Of a stretch of 64,000 nucleotides of DNA, positions 8,644-19,958 are shown in pieces (the stretch's first letter is position 1; every line of letters starts with the position of its first letter). The position numbers and the translations under genes are program-made. This DNA comes from Streptomyces coelicoflavus. GTDB taxonomy: Bacteria; Actinomycetota; Actinomycetes; Streptomycetales; Streptomycetaceae. Under the pieces are notes generated by a model. That model was not told the origin of the DNA, searched no databases, and saw only the letters and a list, made by a program, of their open reading frames with translations. The stretch is from contig NZ_BEWB01000004.1 in NCBI RefSeq assembly GCF_003112555.1, forward strand, positions 62,001 to 126,000. The letters run 5' to 3'.

Positions 8644-9819
8644 ATGTCCGTCAACAGAACTGCGGCATCCGCACCGCCGCCCGTCGAGGTGCCGCGCGGG
8701 CTCGCCGGTGTCGTGGTGGCCGACACCGAGGTCGGCGACGTGCGAGGGATCGAGGGCTTCTACCACTACCGCCAGTACTCCGCCGTCGAGCTCGCACAGA
8801 GCCGCTGCTTCGAGGACGTATGGCATCTCCTGGTCCACGGGGAACTCCCGGACGCCCGGCGCGGTGCCGCCTTCGCCGCCGGGACCGCGGCGCTGCGGCG
8901 ACTCCCCGACGCGGTGCGGGCCGCCCTGCCCGCCATCGCCGCGGCCGGTGGACGCTCCGGTCCGCTCGCCGGGATGCGCACGGGCCTGTCCCTGCTGGGC
9001 GCGGCCCAGGGCTTCGGGCCCGTGTACGACCTGTCGGCCGACCAGCGACGGGAGGACACCCTGGTGGCCGCCGCGGCCGTGCCGACCCTGCTCACCGCGC
9101 TGTACCGGTTGGGGCAGGGCCTGGAGCCGGTCGAGCCGCGCGAGGACCTGTCGTACGCCGCGAACTACCTCTACATGGTGACCGGTGAGGAGCCCGACGA
9201 GGGGCGCACGCGCGCGGTCGAGCAGTACCTGATCTCCACCATCGATCACGGGTTCAACGCGTCGACGTTCACCGCGCGGGTCATCGCGTCGACGGGCGCG
9301 GATGTCGCGGCCTGCCTGGCCGGTGCGGTGTCGGCCCTGTCCGGCCCGCTGCACGGCGGCGCGCCCAGCCGGGCGCTGGACACCCTGGACGCGATCGGCA
9401 CGCCCGACCGGATCGACGGGTGGATCCGCGAGCGGGTGCTCGCCGGGGACCGCATCATGGGTTTCGGCCACGCGGTCTACCGCACGGAGGATCCGCGCTC
9501 GCGGATGCTGCGGGAGGTGGCGCAGCGGTTCGGCGGTCCGCGGGTGGAGTTCGCCGTCGAGGTGGAGCGGCAGGTCGAGGCGATCCTCGCCGAGCTGAAG
9601 CCGGGACGCGAACTGCACACCAACGTCGAGTTCTACGCGGGCGTGGTCATGGAACTGTGCGGTCTGCCCCGCGAGATGTTCACCCCCACGTTCGCGGCCG
9701 CGCGGGTGGTGGGCTGGAGCGCGAACATCCTGGAGCAGGCGTCCGACTCGAAGATCATCCGGCCGGCGGCCCGGTACGTGGGGCCGGGAGCGCCGGTCGG
9801 CGTACCGGCGGTGGCCTGA
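8644..9819 (+). CDS. Citrate/2-methylcitrate synthase family protein
   Basis: This 391-residue enzyme has a citrate-synthase fold throughout. It would condense acetyl- or propionyl-CoA with a 2-oxo acid. Key motifs are GPLHGGAPSRAL and GFGHAVYRTEDPRS, which supply the two active-site histidines, and NVEFYAG, where the usual catalytic Asp (NVDFYSG) is Glu. The ATG at 8644 has a good ribosome-binding site (GAGGAGGT, 8631-8639); the upstream in-frame ATG-like starts lie inside the promoter region and are rejected. It is divergent from the HTH-citrate synthase gene and probably controlled by it. The primary TCA citrate synthase of Streptomyces lies elsewhere, so this is probably a secondary enzyme. 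Confidence 0.87.
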   Translation: MSVNRTAASAPPPVEVPRGLAGVVVADTEVGDVRGIEGFYHYRQYSAVELAQSRCFEDVWHLLVHGELPDARRGAAFAAGTAALRRLPDAVRAALPAIAAAGGRSGPLAGMRTGLSLLGAAQGFGPVYDLSADQRREDTLVAAAAVPTLLTALYRLGQGLEPVEPREDLSYAANYLYMVTGEEPDEGRTRAVEQYLISTIDHGFNASTFTARVIASTGADVAACLAGAVSALSGPLHGGAPSRALDTLDAIGTPDRIDGWIRERVLAGDRIMGFGHAVYRTEDPRSRMLREVAQRFGGPRVEFAVEVERQVEAILAELKPGRELHTNVEFYAGVVMELCGLPREMFTPTFAAARVVGWSANILEQASDSKIIRPAARYVGPGAPVGVPAVA

Positions 9820-9830
9820 GGAACACGAGA

Positions 9831-9857
9831 GGCCCGGTGCCGTTCGGGCGCCAGGCC
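9831..9857 (+). terminator. Weak hairpin after the citrate synthase gene
   Basis: GGCC-C-GGTGCC, loop GTTCG, GGCGCC-A-GGCC forms a stem with one mismatch and a G-U pair 11 bases after the stop. It is a plausible but not strong terminator. Confidence 0.35.
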
Positions 9858-9956
9858 TGGTCGGGGGAGCGTCGAGCAAGGACGGGGTGCCGGGTTGCTC
9901 GCCGGTGGTGGGTCCGTGCGCGGCCGGTGGTGGGTACGGCCGAGGGCACGGTGACG

Positions 9957-10193
9957 TCAGGCGTCGGGGATGTCCGCCTTGGCCCGGATGAGGGTCTCCC
10001 GGCTGATGACCACGATGCGCTCGTAGTCGGCCCGGGCGGCGTCGGCGGGCAGCTCGCGCTCCAGTGCCTCGGTGGCCTCGGTGCCGATGACGGCGAAGTT
10101 GCCGTCGCTCAGTTCGAACAGGTCGGGGCAGGTGGATCCCGAGTTACTGCCCCGGGCGCTGGGAGGCACACCGATGCGGCGCACGATCTTCAA
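9957..10193 (-). CDS. Small conserved Streptomyces protein, function unknown
   Basis: This 78-residue protein starts at a TTG (10193) preceded by AAGGA at suitable spacing. A later GTG at 10184 is possible. The sequence (TCPDLFELSDGNFAVIGTE, then YERIVVISRETLIRAKADIPDA) matches a family I recall as small partners of HTH/DUF6879 regulatory pairs in Streptomyces, but no such partner is adjacent here. No catalytic motif or membrane segment is visible. Confidence 0.7.
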   Translation of the reverse strand: MKIVRRIGVPPSARGSNSGSTCPDLFELSDGNFAVIGTEATEALERELPADAARADYERIVVISRETLIRAKADIPDA

Positions 10194-10346
10194 AGGTACC
10201 GGTCCTTATGAGTCTCCAGAGTGATGGCGAGCACACCGTACTGGGGTTCATGAGGCAGACGTGACGAGATGGCCGAAACTCACTCCGTCGTGTCGCGCGG
10301 GATCCGGACGCGTTGACCTGCTCGGCCCAGCCTGCGGCCCGCGCCG

Positions 10347-10877
10347 TCAGTCCGTCGGCGGGGTCCCCACGACCCACCATTCGTCGGTATCGGCCTCGTC
10401 GAGGTCCTGGACGAGGCCGTCGACCATGCGCCCCAGCCGGGCTTCCTCGGACGCCTCGTTGAGGGAGGCGCGCATGTGCTCGGACGCGTCCCAGTACTCC
10501 CGGAAGACGGGGCTCTGGAAGAACTCGCGCAGGATCCGGTACAGCTCCTCCCGGTCCAGCAGGCCTGCTCGGTGGCAGTGGTACAGGTAGGTGTACCAGG
10601 CGTTGGCATAGAGGAACTGACGGCGCCGGGCGGCCGGAATGCTCTTGTCGTACGTGTCGATGACCTCGGCCAGGGAAGGGTCGTCGATCGCCCTGGTCAG
10701 CAACTCCCAGTGCATGCGCTGCTGGTGCCGCAGCGCCTCGCGCCGCATCGCCGACTCCTCCAGCAGCAGTCGCCGCTCGGTCGGACGGGCCCTGTCCGGT
10801 CGCCGCTGCCGCGCGGCCGCCAGCATTCCGGCCGCGACGGAGCCGAACCTCCCCGTGATGCTTTTCCGTGTGACCAT
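10347..10877 (-). CDS. DUF6082 family protein
   Basis: The product has 176 residues from ATG 10877, which is preceded by GGGGG on the minus strand. The N-terminus is basic (around GMLAAARQRRPDRARP) with no convincing membrane helix. The core is helical and carries LYANAWYTYLYHCHRAGLLDR and REFFQSPVFREYW, segments typical of DUF6082 proteins, which are abundant in Streptomyces and of unknown function. The C-terminus is acidic (DLDEADTDEW). It is divergent from the CobW gene across a 318-bp region. Confidence 0.72.
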   Translation of the reverse strand: MVTRKSITGRFGSVAAGMLAAARQRRPDRARPTERRLLLEESAMRREALRHQQRMHWELLTRAIDDPSLAEVIDTYDKSIPAARRRQFLYANAWYTYLYHCHRAGLLDREELYRILREFFQSPVFREYWDASEHMRASLNEASEEARLGRMVDGLVQDLDEADTDEWWVVGTPPTD

Positions 10878-11195
10878 GTCAACCCCCGAATCAGGCGACC
10901 GCTCACCGGTCGTCGAGTGCGGGTCGGCTGACGGGGACCGGCGAGCGATGCGTGGTGCTGCCGCCTCCAGGGTGCCGAGCGGCGCTGATCGGCGGGGAGG
11001 CGGAGAGGAGGCGCACGGAGGGAAGCGAGGGTCGCACGGTCCGGCGCCATGCAAAACGTCTGCCCACCAAGTGCTGCTAACAATCGTTCACTCCGCGGGT
11101 ACTCCGCCGGCTCGTATCCTGAGCAGGCAATTCCGTACGTGGACGTACGCCCTGCCGCGGGCCGGCGTACGCGTGGGTGAGAGAGAGGTCGCACG
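10878..11195. promoter_or_regulatory. Divergent intergenic region with a 7-2-7 palindrome upstream of cobW-like gene
   Basis: The notable element is CGTACGT-GG-ACGTACG (11134-11149), a perfect inverted repeat about 47 bp before the CobW GTG and downstream of a possible -10 TATCCT (11115-11120). I do not recognise it as a Zur or B12 element. The DUF6082-proximal half shows nothing specific. Confidence 0.5.
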
Positions 11196-12298
11196 GTGGG
11201 GCAGCGCCCGACTCCGCAGCAGATCCCGGTGGTCGTACTCGCCGGATTCCTCGGCTCCGGAAAAACCACCCTCCTCAACCATCTCCTCCATCGCAGCGGG
11301 GGCAGCCGTATCGGCGCCGTCGTCAACGACTTCGGCTCGATCGAGATCGACGCCATGGCCGTCGCGGGCGCCCTCGGCGATTCCACCGTGTCGCTGGGCA
11401 ACGGATGCCTGTGCTGTGCCGTCGACGCGAGTGAACTGGACGGGTATCTGGAGCGGCTGGCCCGGCCCGAGGCCGGGATCGACGTCATCGTCATCGAGGC
11501 CAGCGGCCTCGCCGAACCGCAGGAACTGGTGCGCATGCTGCTCGCCAGCGAGCAGTCGCGAGTCGTCTACGGCGGGCTCGTCGAGGTCGTCGACGCCGCC
11601 GAGTTCGACGACACCCGCGCCAAGCACCCCGAGATCGACCGGCACCTGGCCCTCGCCGACCTGGTCGTGGTCAACAAGACCGACCGGGCCCCCGACACCG
11701 AGCGCGTGCTCGCACTGGTGGACTCGCTCGCCGACGGCGCCGCCGTCGTGCCCGCGACCTACGGCCGGATCGACCCCGAGTTCCTCTACGACTGCCGGCC
11801 CGGCGAGGAGCGGGTGGGGCAGCTGTCCTTCGACGACCTGCACGACCATTCCGCGGGCGGCGCGCACTCCGGGCACCTGCACGCCGCCTACGACACCCTG
11901 TCGTTCGTCTCCGACCGTCCGCTCGACCCGCGCCGGCTCATGCGCTTCCTGGACAGCCGGCCCGAGGGCCTCTACCGGATCAAGGGGTACGTCGACTTCG
12001 GCCCGTACGACACGCGGAACCGGTACGCCGTCCACGCCGTCGGGCGCTTCCTGCGCTTCTACCCGGAGCCCTGGACGTCCGCCGCGGCCACCGACACCGC
12101 CGCGGCCACCGACGGCGCCGCCGTCCGCCGCACCCAGCTCGTCCTCATCGGCACCGGCATCGACGCGGCGGTCCTCGGCGAGGAACTCGACGCGTGCCGC
12201 CGGGACACCGACGCCCCACCCGCCGACGAGCACGGCATGTGGGGCGTCCTGCGCTACGTGCCGGACCCCGACGGCGAGGAACCGTCCTCCGGCGCGCC

Positions 12299-12302
<4 letters not shown>
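11196..12302 (+). CDS. CobW/G3E family GTPase (putative metallochaperone)
   Basis: This 368-residue G3E GTPase has a Walker A loop [11 protein letters not shown] near residue 20 and the metal-binding GNGCLCC motif near residue 70. It also has the [15 protein letters not shown]alker-B-like segment, the base-specificity motif NKTD, and a C-terminal CobW domain. Proteins of this family load Zn, Co or Fe onto client enzymes; the metal is not identifiable and no Zur box is obvious. The GTG start follows GAGAGAGG. The stop overlaps the parC stop from the other strand within a single CTAG. Confidence 0.88.
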
Positions 12303-14755
<2,453 letters not shown>

Positions 14756-15091
14756 CGCTGCCGGCTCCTTGCTGAAGCGTGAACGGTGATCTGACGCCGT
14801 CCATTGTGGACTGCGGCACTGACAGCGACCGACCAGGACCCGTCACGGGCTGCCGGCCCGGCGCTGCCCGCAGGGTACGCCCTCGTCCCGCGGCACCGTC
14901 CGCGCAGCCGTCCCCGGCGGCCCGTCAACCGCGTTCTCGCTCTCGGCGTACGAGGTCCGGGAACCGAGCCGGTGGCCCGCACGCTTGCATACAGTGGCAG
15001 GATCGGCGGAATTCCGCAGTTCCGCCCACTGATTCCACCCGGTGGTTCACCCAGTGATCCCACCAGACATCTCGCGATCGAAGGGACGTAC

Positions 15092-16465
15092 ATGCCCATG
15101 GGTCACACGGCCACAGCCCAGGCAGACTCCGGCGGCCTGACAGCGACCGAGCACCGCCTGGCCAACGGCCTGCGCGTGGTGCTCTCCGAGGACCACCTGA
15201 CCCCGGTCGCGGCGGTGTGCCTCTGGTACGACGTCGGCTCGCGCCACGAGGTCAAGGGACGCACCGGCCTGGCTCACCTTTTCGAGCACCTCATGTTCCA
15301 GGGCTCCGCTCAGGTCAAGGGCAACGGCCACTTCGAGCTGGTGCAGGGCGCCGGCGGCTCGCTCAACGGCACCACCAGCTTCGAGCGGACCAACTACTTC
15401 GAGACCATGCCCGCCCACCAGCTGGAGCTCGCCCTCTGGCTGGAGGCCGACCGCATGGGTTCCTTGTTGGCAGCCCTGGACGAGGAGTCCATGGAGAACC
15501 AGCGGGACGTCGTCAAGAACGAACGCCGCCAGCGCTACGACAACGTCCCCTACGGCACGGCCTTCGAGAAGCTGACCGCCCTCGCCTACCCGGAGGGCCA
15601 CCCCTACCACCACACCCCGATCGGCTCGATGGCCGACCTGGACGCGGCGACCCTGGAGGACGCGCGCGCGTTCTTCCGCACCTACTACGCGCCGAACAAC
15701 GCGGTGCTGTCGGTCGTCGGCGACATCGACCCCGAGCAGACGCTCGCCTGGGTCGAGAAGTACTTCGGCTCCATCGCCTCGCACGACGGCAAGCAGCCGC
15801 CCCGGGACGGCACGCTGCCGGACGTCATGGGCGGGCAGTTGCGCGAGGTCGTCGAGGAGGAGGTCCCCGCGCGTGCGCTGATGGCGGCGTACCGCCTGCC
15901 GGAGGACGGCACGCGCGCGTGCGACGCGGCCGACCTGGCCCTGACCGTGCTGGGCGGCGGCGAGTCGTCCCGCCTCTACAACCGGCTGGTGCGCCGCGAC
16001 CGCACGGCCGTCGCCGCCGGATTCGGCCTGCTGCGGCTCGCGGGGGCGCCCTCGCTGGGGTGGCTGGACGTGAAGACGTCCGGTGACGTCGAGGTGCCGG
16101 TCATCGAGACCGCCGTCGACGAGGAGCTGGCCCGCTTCGCCGACGAGGGCCCCACGGCCGAGGAGATGGAGCGCGCCCAGGCCCAGCTGGAGCGCGAGTG
16201 GCTGGACCGCCTGGGCACGGTCGCCGGCCGCGCCGACGAACTGTGCCGGTACGCCGTCCTGTTCGGCGACCCGCAGCTCGCCCTCACCGCCGTGCGGCGG
16301 GTGCTCGAGGTGACCGCGGAGGAGGTCCAGGAGGTCGCCAAGGCCCGCCTGCGCCCCGACAACCGCGCGGTGCTCGTCTACGAGCCCACCGCACCCGCCG
16401 ACGAGACCGACGCCGGGACGACCGACGCCGGCGCCACCGACGAGAACGAGGAGGCGGCCAAGTGA
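15092..16465 (+). CDS. M16 zinc peptidase, catalytic subunit
   Basis: This 457-residue M16 (pitrilysin/processing-peptidase-like) protein has the inverted zinc motif H62-L-F-E65-H66 (AHLFEHLMFQG). The downstream ENQRDVVKNERRQR segment contains the third zinc ligand. The N-terminal half carries the active site and the C-terminal half is the structural repeat. AAGGGA precedes ATG 15092; the upstream open frame is rejected as non-coding. It overlaps the next M16 gene by four bases (GTGA), so the two probably form a heterodimer as in mitochondrial processing peptidase. Substrates are unknown. Confidence 0.9.
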   Translation: MPMGHTATAQADSGGLTATEHRLANGLRVVLSEDHLTPVAAVCLWYDVGSRHEVKGRTGLAHLFEHLMFQGSAQVKGNGHFELVQGAGGSLNGTTSFERTNYFETMPAHQLELALWLEADRMGSLLAALDEESMENQRDVVKNERRQRYDNVPYGTAFEKLTALAYPEGHPYHHTPIGSMADLDAATLEDARAFFRTYYAPNNAVLSVVGDIDPEQTLAWVEKYFGSIASHDGKQPPRDGTLPDVMGGQLREVVEEEVPARALMAAYRLPEDGTRACDAADLALTVLGGGESSRLYNRLVRRDRTAVAAGFGLLRLAGAPSLGWLDVKTSGDVEVPVIETAVDEELARFADEGPTAEEMERAQAQLEREWLDRLGTVAGRADELCRYAVLFGDPQLALTAVRRVLEVTAEEVQEVAKARLRPDNRAVLVYEPTAPADETDAGTTDAGATDENEEAAK

Positions 16466-17850
16466 CCGAGCTCGCCACCATGGACTTCCACGCGCAGCCG
16501 CAGGCCGGCGAGCCCAAGCCCTGGGCGTTCCCGGCCCCCGAGCGCGGCAGCCTCGCCAACGGCCTCACCGTGCTGCGCTGCCACCGCCCCGGCCAGCAGG
16601 TCGTCGCCGTCGAGGTGCTCCTCGACGCGCCCCTGGACGCCGAACCGGCCGGTCTCGACGGCGTCGCCACCATCATGGCGCGCGCCTTCTCCGAGGGCAC
16701 CGACAAGCACTCCGCCGAGGACTTCGCCGCCGAGCTGGAGCGCTGCGGCGCCACCCTGGACGCGCACGCCGACCACCCCGGTGTCCGGCTGAGCCTGGAG
16801 GTGCCCGCCTCGCGCCTCGCCAAGGCCCTCGGCCTGCTCGCCGACGCCCTCAGGGCGCCCGCCTTCGCCGACGGCGAGGTCGAACGGCTGGTGCGCAACC
16901 GGCTCGACGAGATCCCGCACGAGCTGGCCAACCCCGCCCGCCGCGCCGCCAAGGAGCTCTCCAAGGAGCTGTTCCCGGCCGACGCGCGCATGTCCCGCCC
17001 GCGCCAGGGCACCGAGGAGACGGTCGCGGCCGTCGACGCGGCGGCCGTACGGGCCTTCTACGAACGGCACGTACGCCCCGCCACGGCCACCGCCGTGGTC
17101 GTCGGCGACCTCACCGGTGTCGACCTCGACGCCCTGCTCGGCGACACCCTCGGCGCGTGGACCGGTTCGACGGCCGAGCCGCGCCCCGTGCCCCCGGTGA
17201 CCGCCGACGACCGTGGCCGGGTCGTCATCGTCGACCGCCCCGGCGCCGTCCAGACGCAGCTGCTGATCGGCCGCACCGGCGCCGACCGGCACGACCGCGT
17301 GTGGCCCGCGCAGGTGCTCGGCACCTACTGCCTCGGCGGCACCCTCACCTCGCGCCTGGACCGCGTCCTGCGCGAGGAGAAGGGCTACACCTACGGCGTC
17401 CGGGCGTTCGGCCAGGTCCTGCGCTCCGCGCCGGACGGCACGGGCGCCGCGATGCTCGCCATCAGCGGCTCCGTCGACACGCCCAACACGGGTCCCGCGC
17501 TCGACGACCTGTGGACGGTGCTGCGCAAGCTCGCCGCCGAGGGGCTCACCGACGCCGAGCGCGACGTGGCCGTGCAGAACCTGGTGGGCGTGGCACCGCT
17601 GAAGTACGAGACGGCGGCGGCCGTGGCGGACACGCTCGCCGACCAGGTCGAGCAGCACCTGCCCGACGACTTCCAGGCGACGCTCTACCGTCAACTGGCC
17701 GCCACGGGCACCGTGGAGGCCACGGCCGCGGTCGTGAACGCCTTCCCGGTGGACCGCCTCGTGACGGTCCTCGTCGGCGACGCGGCGCAGATCAAGGCGC
17801 CCGTCGAGGCCCTCGGCATCGGTGAAGTCACCGTGGTGGCCGCCGAGTAG
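16462..17850 (+). CDS. M16 family protein, non-catalytic partner
   Basis: This 462-residue protein is homologous to its upstream neighbour but lacks the HxxEH zinc motif: the equivalent position reads GVATIMARAFSEG. It keeps the substrate-site features typical of the partner subunit, such as LREEKGYTYGVRAFGQ. It therefore probably provides half of the chamber in a heterodimeric M16 peptidase. GTG 16462 overlaps the preceding stop. A perfect 15-bp hairpin follows. Confidence 0.88.
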   Translation: MTELATMDFHAQPQAGEPKPWAFPAPERGSLANGLTVLRCHRPGQQVVAVEVLLDAPLDAEPAGLDGVATIMARAFSEGTDKHSAEDFAAELERCGATLDAHADHPGVRLSLEVPASRLAKALGLLADALRAPAFADGEVERLVRNRLDEIPHELANPARRAAKELSKELFPADARMSRPRQGTEETVAAVDAAAVRAFYERHVRPATATAVVVGDLTGVDLDALLGDTLGAWTGSTAEPRPVPPVTADDRGRVVIVDRPGAVQTQLLIGRTGADRHDRVWPAQVLGTYCLGGTLTSRLDRVLREEKGYTYGVRAFGQVLRSAPDGTGAAMLAISGSVDTPNTGPALDDLWTVLRKLAAEGLTDAERDVAVQNLVGVAPLKYETAAAVADTLADQVEQHLPDDFQATLYRQLAATGTVEATAAVVNAFPVDRLVTVLVGDAAQIKAPVEALGIGEVTVVAAE

Positions 17851-17864
17851 CGGCACGCGCGCGC

Positions 17865-17900
17865 GGCAGCCCTGGTGACCGGAGTGTCACCAGGGCTGCC
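17865..17900 (+). terminator. Perfect 15-bp hairpin terminator after the M16 pair
   Basis: GGCAGCCCTGGTGAC (17865-17879), loop CGGAGT, GTCACCAGGGCTGCC (17886-17900). No U-tract follows. Confidence 0.75.
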
Positions 17901-18044
17901 GTATGTCCGGATTGGGGCAGTGGTTGCCCGTCTGCCCTGTGGCGTGCGCTACAAAAAGCCTGTTGCGTTTGAGGATTGATCGCAGCCGCGTTTAGCGTCT
18001 TCCGGGCTGTTCGTCAGGCAGTGCGCCGCATCCGCGGCACCGGA

Positions 18045-18196
18045 CAGTCATCGCCGAGTCCCCGTACGGCGCGAGCCAGGGGAGCCGGGGACCCATCGCA
18101 GTCCCTGGGGTGAATCGGACGCCCGCGCGCACCGCGAGGGGGTCCGTAGGAGACCTTCCACCTCCGAACCCGTCAGCTAACCCGGTAGGCGAGAGG
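18045..18196 (+). promoter_or_regulatory. Cyclic-di-AMP riboswitch (ydaO/yuaA class)
   Basis: The leader of the M23 peptidase gene carries the class signatures in order: CGCCGAGTCCCCGTACGGC (from 18052), GGGGACCCA, CTGGGGTGAATCGG (about 18104-18117), GGAGACCTTCCACC, and CCGAACCCGTCAGCTAACCC with GGTAGGCGAG at the 3' end. In Streptomyces this riboswitch controls cell-wall hydrolases; ligand binding is expected to lower expression. It ends about 22 bases before the start codon. Confidence 0.93.
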
Positions 18197-18217
18197 GAAG
18201 GAAAGGACAAGCCCTAC

Positions 18218-18982
18218 ATGGCGTTCACGCGCGCCACCGGGAAGCACCGCCGTACCGGCCGGGTGCACCGCACCACCGCCCGCGCGGCGGGAGTCGCGGC
18301 CCTCGCCACCACCGGCGTCGTCGGCACCCTCGCGGCTCCGGCGCTCGCCGCCGAGGCCGAGGTGGAGCAGAGCGGGATCACCCCGGTCGTCACCATCGGC
18401 GACGCCATAGCCGACGAGATCGACGCCCAGGCCGTCGCCCAGCAGCAGGCGGCCGTGGACGCCGCCGCCCGCGAGGCGGCCCGGGAAGCGGCCCGCGAGC
18501 GGGCGGCCGAGGCGGCCAAGGAGGCGCGCGAGGCCAAGGAGCGCGCCGCGCGGGAGGCGGAGCGCGAGCGCCTCAACACCTTCGTCGCGCCGATCACCGC
18601 CTCCTACGTCTCCACCGCGTACCGGGCCGGCAGCTCCCTGTGGTCCTCCGGCAGTCACACCGGCATCGACTTCCACGCCTCCAGCGGCACGTCCGTGCAC
18701 TCCGTCGGCGTCGGCACCGTCGTCGAGGCCGGCTGGGGCGGCGCGTACGGCAACCAGGTGGTGATCCGGATGCACGACGGCACGTACACGCAGTACGGGC
18801 ACCTGTCGTCGATCGGTGTCTCGGTCGGCCAGTCGGTCGATCCCGGCCAGCAGATCGGCGTCTCGGGTGCCACCGGCAACGTCACCGGACCGCACCTGCA
18901 CTTCGAGGCCCGTACGAGCCCCGAGTACGGCTCGGACATGGACCCCGTCGCCTACCTCCGCTCCCACGGCGTGAACATCTGA
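18218..18982 (+). CDS. Secreted M23 (LytM) peptidoglycan endopeptidase
   Basis: The product has 254 residues. An N-terminal signal peptide ends near APALAAEA (about residue 47). An Ala/Glu/Arg-rich coiled coil follows (about 85-125, dense AREAARERA heptads), then a C-terminal LytM/M23 zinc peptidase with SHTGIDFHA and GPHLHFEAR. It should be exported and cleave peptide cross-links in the cell wall. The gene is preceded by a cyclic-di-AMP riboswitch, tying expression to osmotic and cell-wall signalling, and followed by a classical terminator. ATG 18218 is downstream of AAGGAAAGGA. Confidence 0.92.
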   Translation: MAFTRATGKHRRTGRVHRTTARAAGVAALATTGVVGTLAAPALAAEAEVEQSGITPVVTIGDAIADEIDAQAVAQQQAAVDAAAREAAREAARERAAEAAKEAREAKERAAREAERERLNTFVAPITASYVSTAYRAGSSLWSSGSHTGIDFHASSGTSVHSVGVGTVVEAGWGGAYGNQVVIRMHDGTYTQYGHLSSIGVSVGQSVDPGQQIGVSGATGNVTGPHLHFEARTSPEYGSDMDPVAYLRSHGVNI

Positions 18983-18994
18983 CAGCCGCACCAG

Positions 18995-19026
18995 AAAAGC
19001 CCCGACTCCTTGATTCGGGGCTTTTC
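18995..19026 (+). terminator. Rho-independent terminator after the M23 gene
   Basis: AAAAGCCCCGA (18995-19005), loop of 9, TCGGGGCTTTT (19015-19025). The stem ends in a T-run, so it is a classical bidirectional terminator. Confidence 0.9.
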
Positions 19027-19110
19027 GCATTCCCTATTCGCTTGATTGGCCTAGAGTCACTGAAAAAGCGTCCATCGTCGACGTTTCAGGGATCAAGGCG
19101 GAGGTCGGTC

Positions 19111-19806
19111 ATGCGTATTCCGGCGCATTCTGTGTGCACGGCGATCCGGGACGACATCGTCGCCGGCGTCCACGGTCGCGGGAGCCGGCTCACCGAGGAA
19201 ATCCTCGCCCGCCGTTACGGCGTCTCGCGCGTCCCCGTCCGCGAGGCCCTGCGCACGCTGGAGGCGGAGGGTTTCGTGGTGACCCGGCGGCACGCGGGCG
19301 CGTGCGTCGCGGAACCGACCGAACGGGAGGCCGCCGACCTGCTGGAGACCCGCGCACTCCTGGAACCGCTCGGTGCCTCCCGGGCCGCCCGGCGGCGCAC
19401 CGAGGCCCACCTCAGGGTGTTGCGCGGCCTGGTCAGGCTGGGGCGGGAGCGGGCCGGGCAGGGGACCGGCGAGGACCTGCGCCCGCTGGACGGCTGGTTC
19501 CACGAGACCCTCGCCCGGGCGGCCGGCAGCCCCTCCCTGGCGGCGCTGCTGACCCAGCTGCGCCAGAAGATCGCCTGGATGTACGTCCAGGAGGCCCCGG
19601 CCGGGCCAGTGGAGCACTGGGCGGAGCACGGCGCGATCGTCGACGCGGTGGCCCGGGGCGACAGTGACCGCGCGCGGGCGCTCATGACCCTCCACACCGA
19701 ACGGTCGGCGTCGGCGTACCGGCTGCGATTCGTCTCCGGCGGCGGGCGGACGGAGCGTGTGAGGAATGCGCAACATTCCGTAAACACGGCGGGGCTGCCG
19801 AAGTAA
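19111..19806 (+). CDS. GntR family (FCD/FadR-type) transcriptional regulator
   Basis: This 231-residue regulator has an N-terminal winged helix at about residues 5-70 (LTEEILARRYGVSRVPVREALRTLEAEGFVV) and a helical FCD ligand-binding domain with a metal-site-like HETLARAAGSPSL segment. ATG 19111 has GGAGGT upstream. FCD regulators usually respond to organic acids or sugar acids; no target operon is adjacent. Although it lies near ptsH, it is not DasR, which belongs to the HutC subfamily. Confidence 0.88.
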   Translation: MRIPAHSVCTAIRDDIVAGVHGRGSRLTEEILARRYGVSRVPVREALRTLEAEGFVVTRRHAGACVAEPTEREAADLLETRALLEPLGASRAARRRTEAHLRVLRGLVRLGRERAGQGTGEDLRPLDGWFHETLARAAGSPSLAALLTQLRQKIAWMYVQEAPAGPVEHWAEHGAIVDAVARGDSDRARALMTLHTERSASAYRLRFVSGGGRTERVRNAQHSVNTAGLPK

Positions 19807-19853
19807 CACGCGTGCCGTACAAAAGGACGGGGAATTCCGGACCGCTATTTCTG

Positions 19854-19951
19854 TCGCCCGGAAGAGGGTGTCCGGAAGAGAGTGTCTGAAACGCAGCACC
19901 CGGAAGGGGTCGCCCGAAAAGGAACGCCCTGAAGGGATCCTCCGGAAGGGA
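19854..19951. repeat. Seven-copy degenerate 14-bp tandem repeat
   Basis: Seven consecutive 14-bp units can be laid out without gaps, for example TCGCCCGGAAGAGG (19854), GTGTCCGGAAGAGA (19868), GCACCCGGAAGGGG (19896) and TCCTCCGGAAGGGA (19938). The core is CCGGAAG(G/A)G. The array lies in the convergent gap between the gntR and ptsH 3' ends. Confidence 0.75.
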
Positions 19952-19958
19952 AAAGGAG

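Noticed and set aside
10194..10346. Possible toxin-antitoxin or DUF6879-type regulator near the 78-residue protein
   Set aside because: The family often has such a partner, but no open frame with partner features is present here.
11040..11195. Zur box or cobalamin riboswitch upstream of the CobW gene
   Set aside because: No match to the Zur palindrome and no B12-box sequence; only an unassigned palindrome is present.
19854..19951. CRISPR-like array
   Set aside because: The units are contiguous 14-mers with drift and no spacers.
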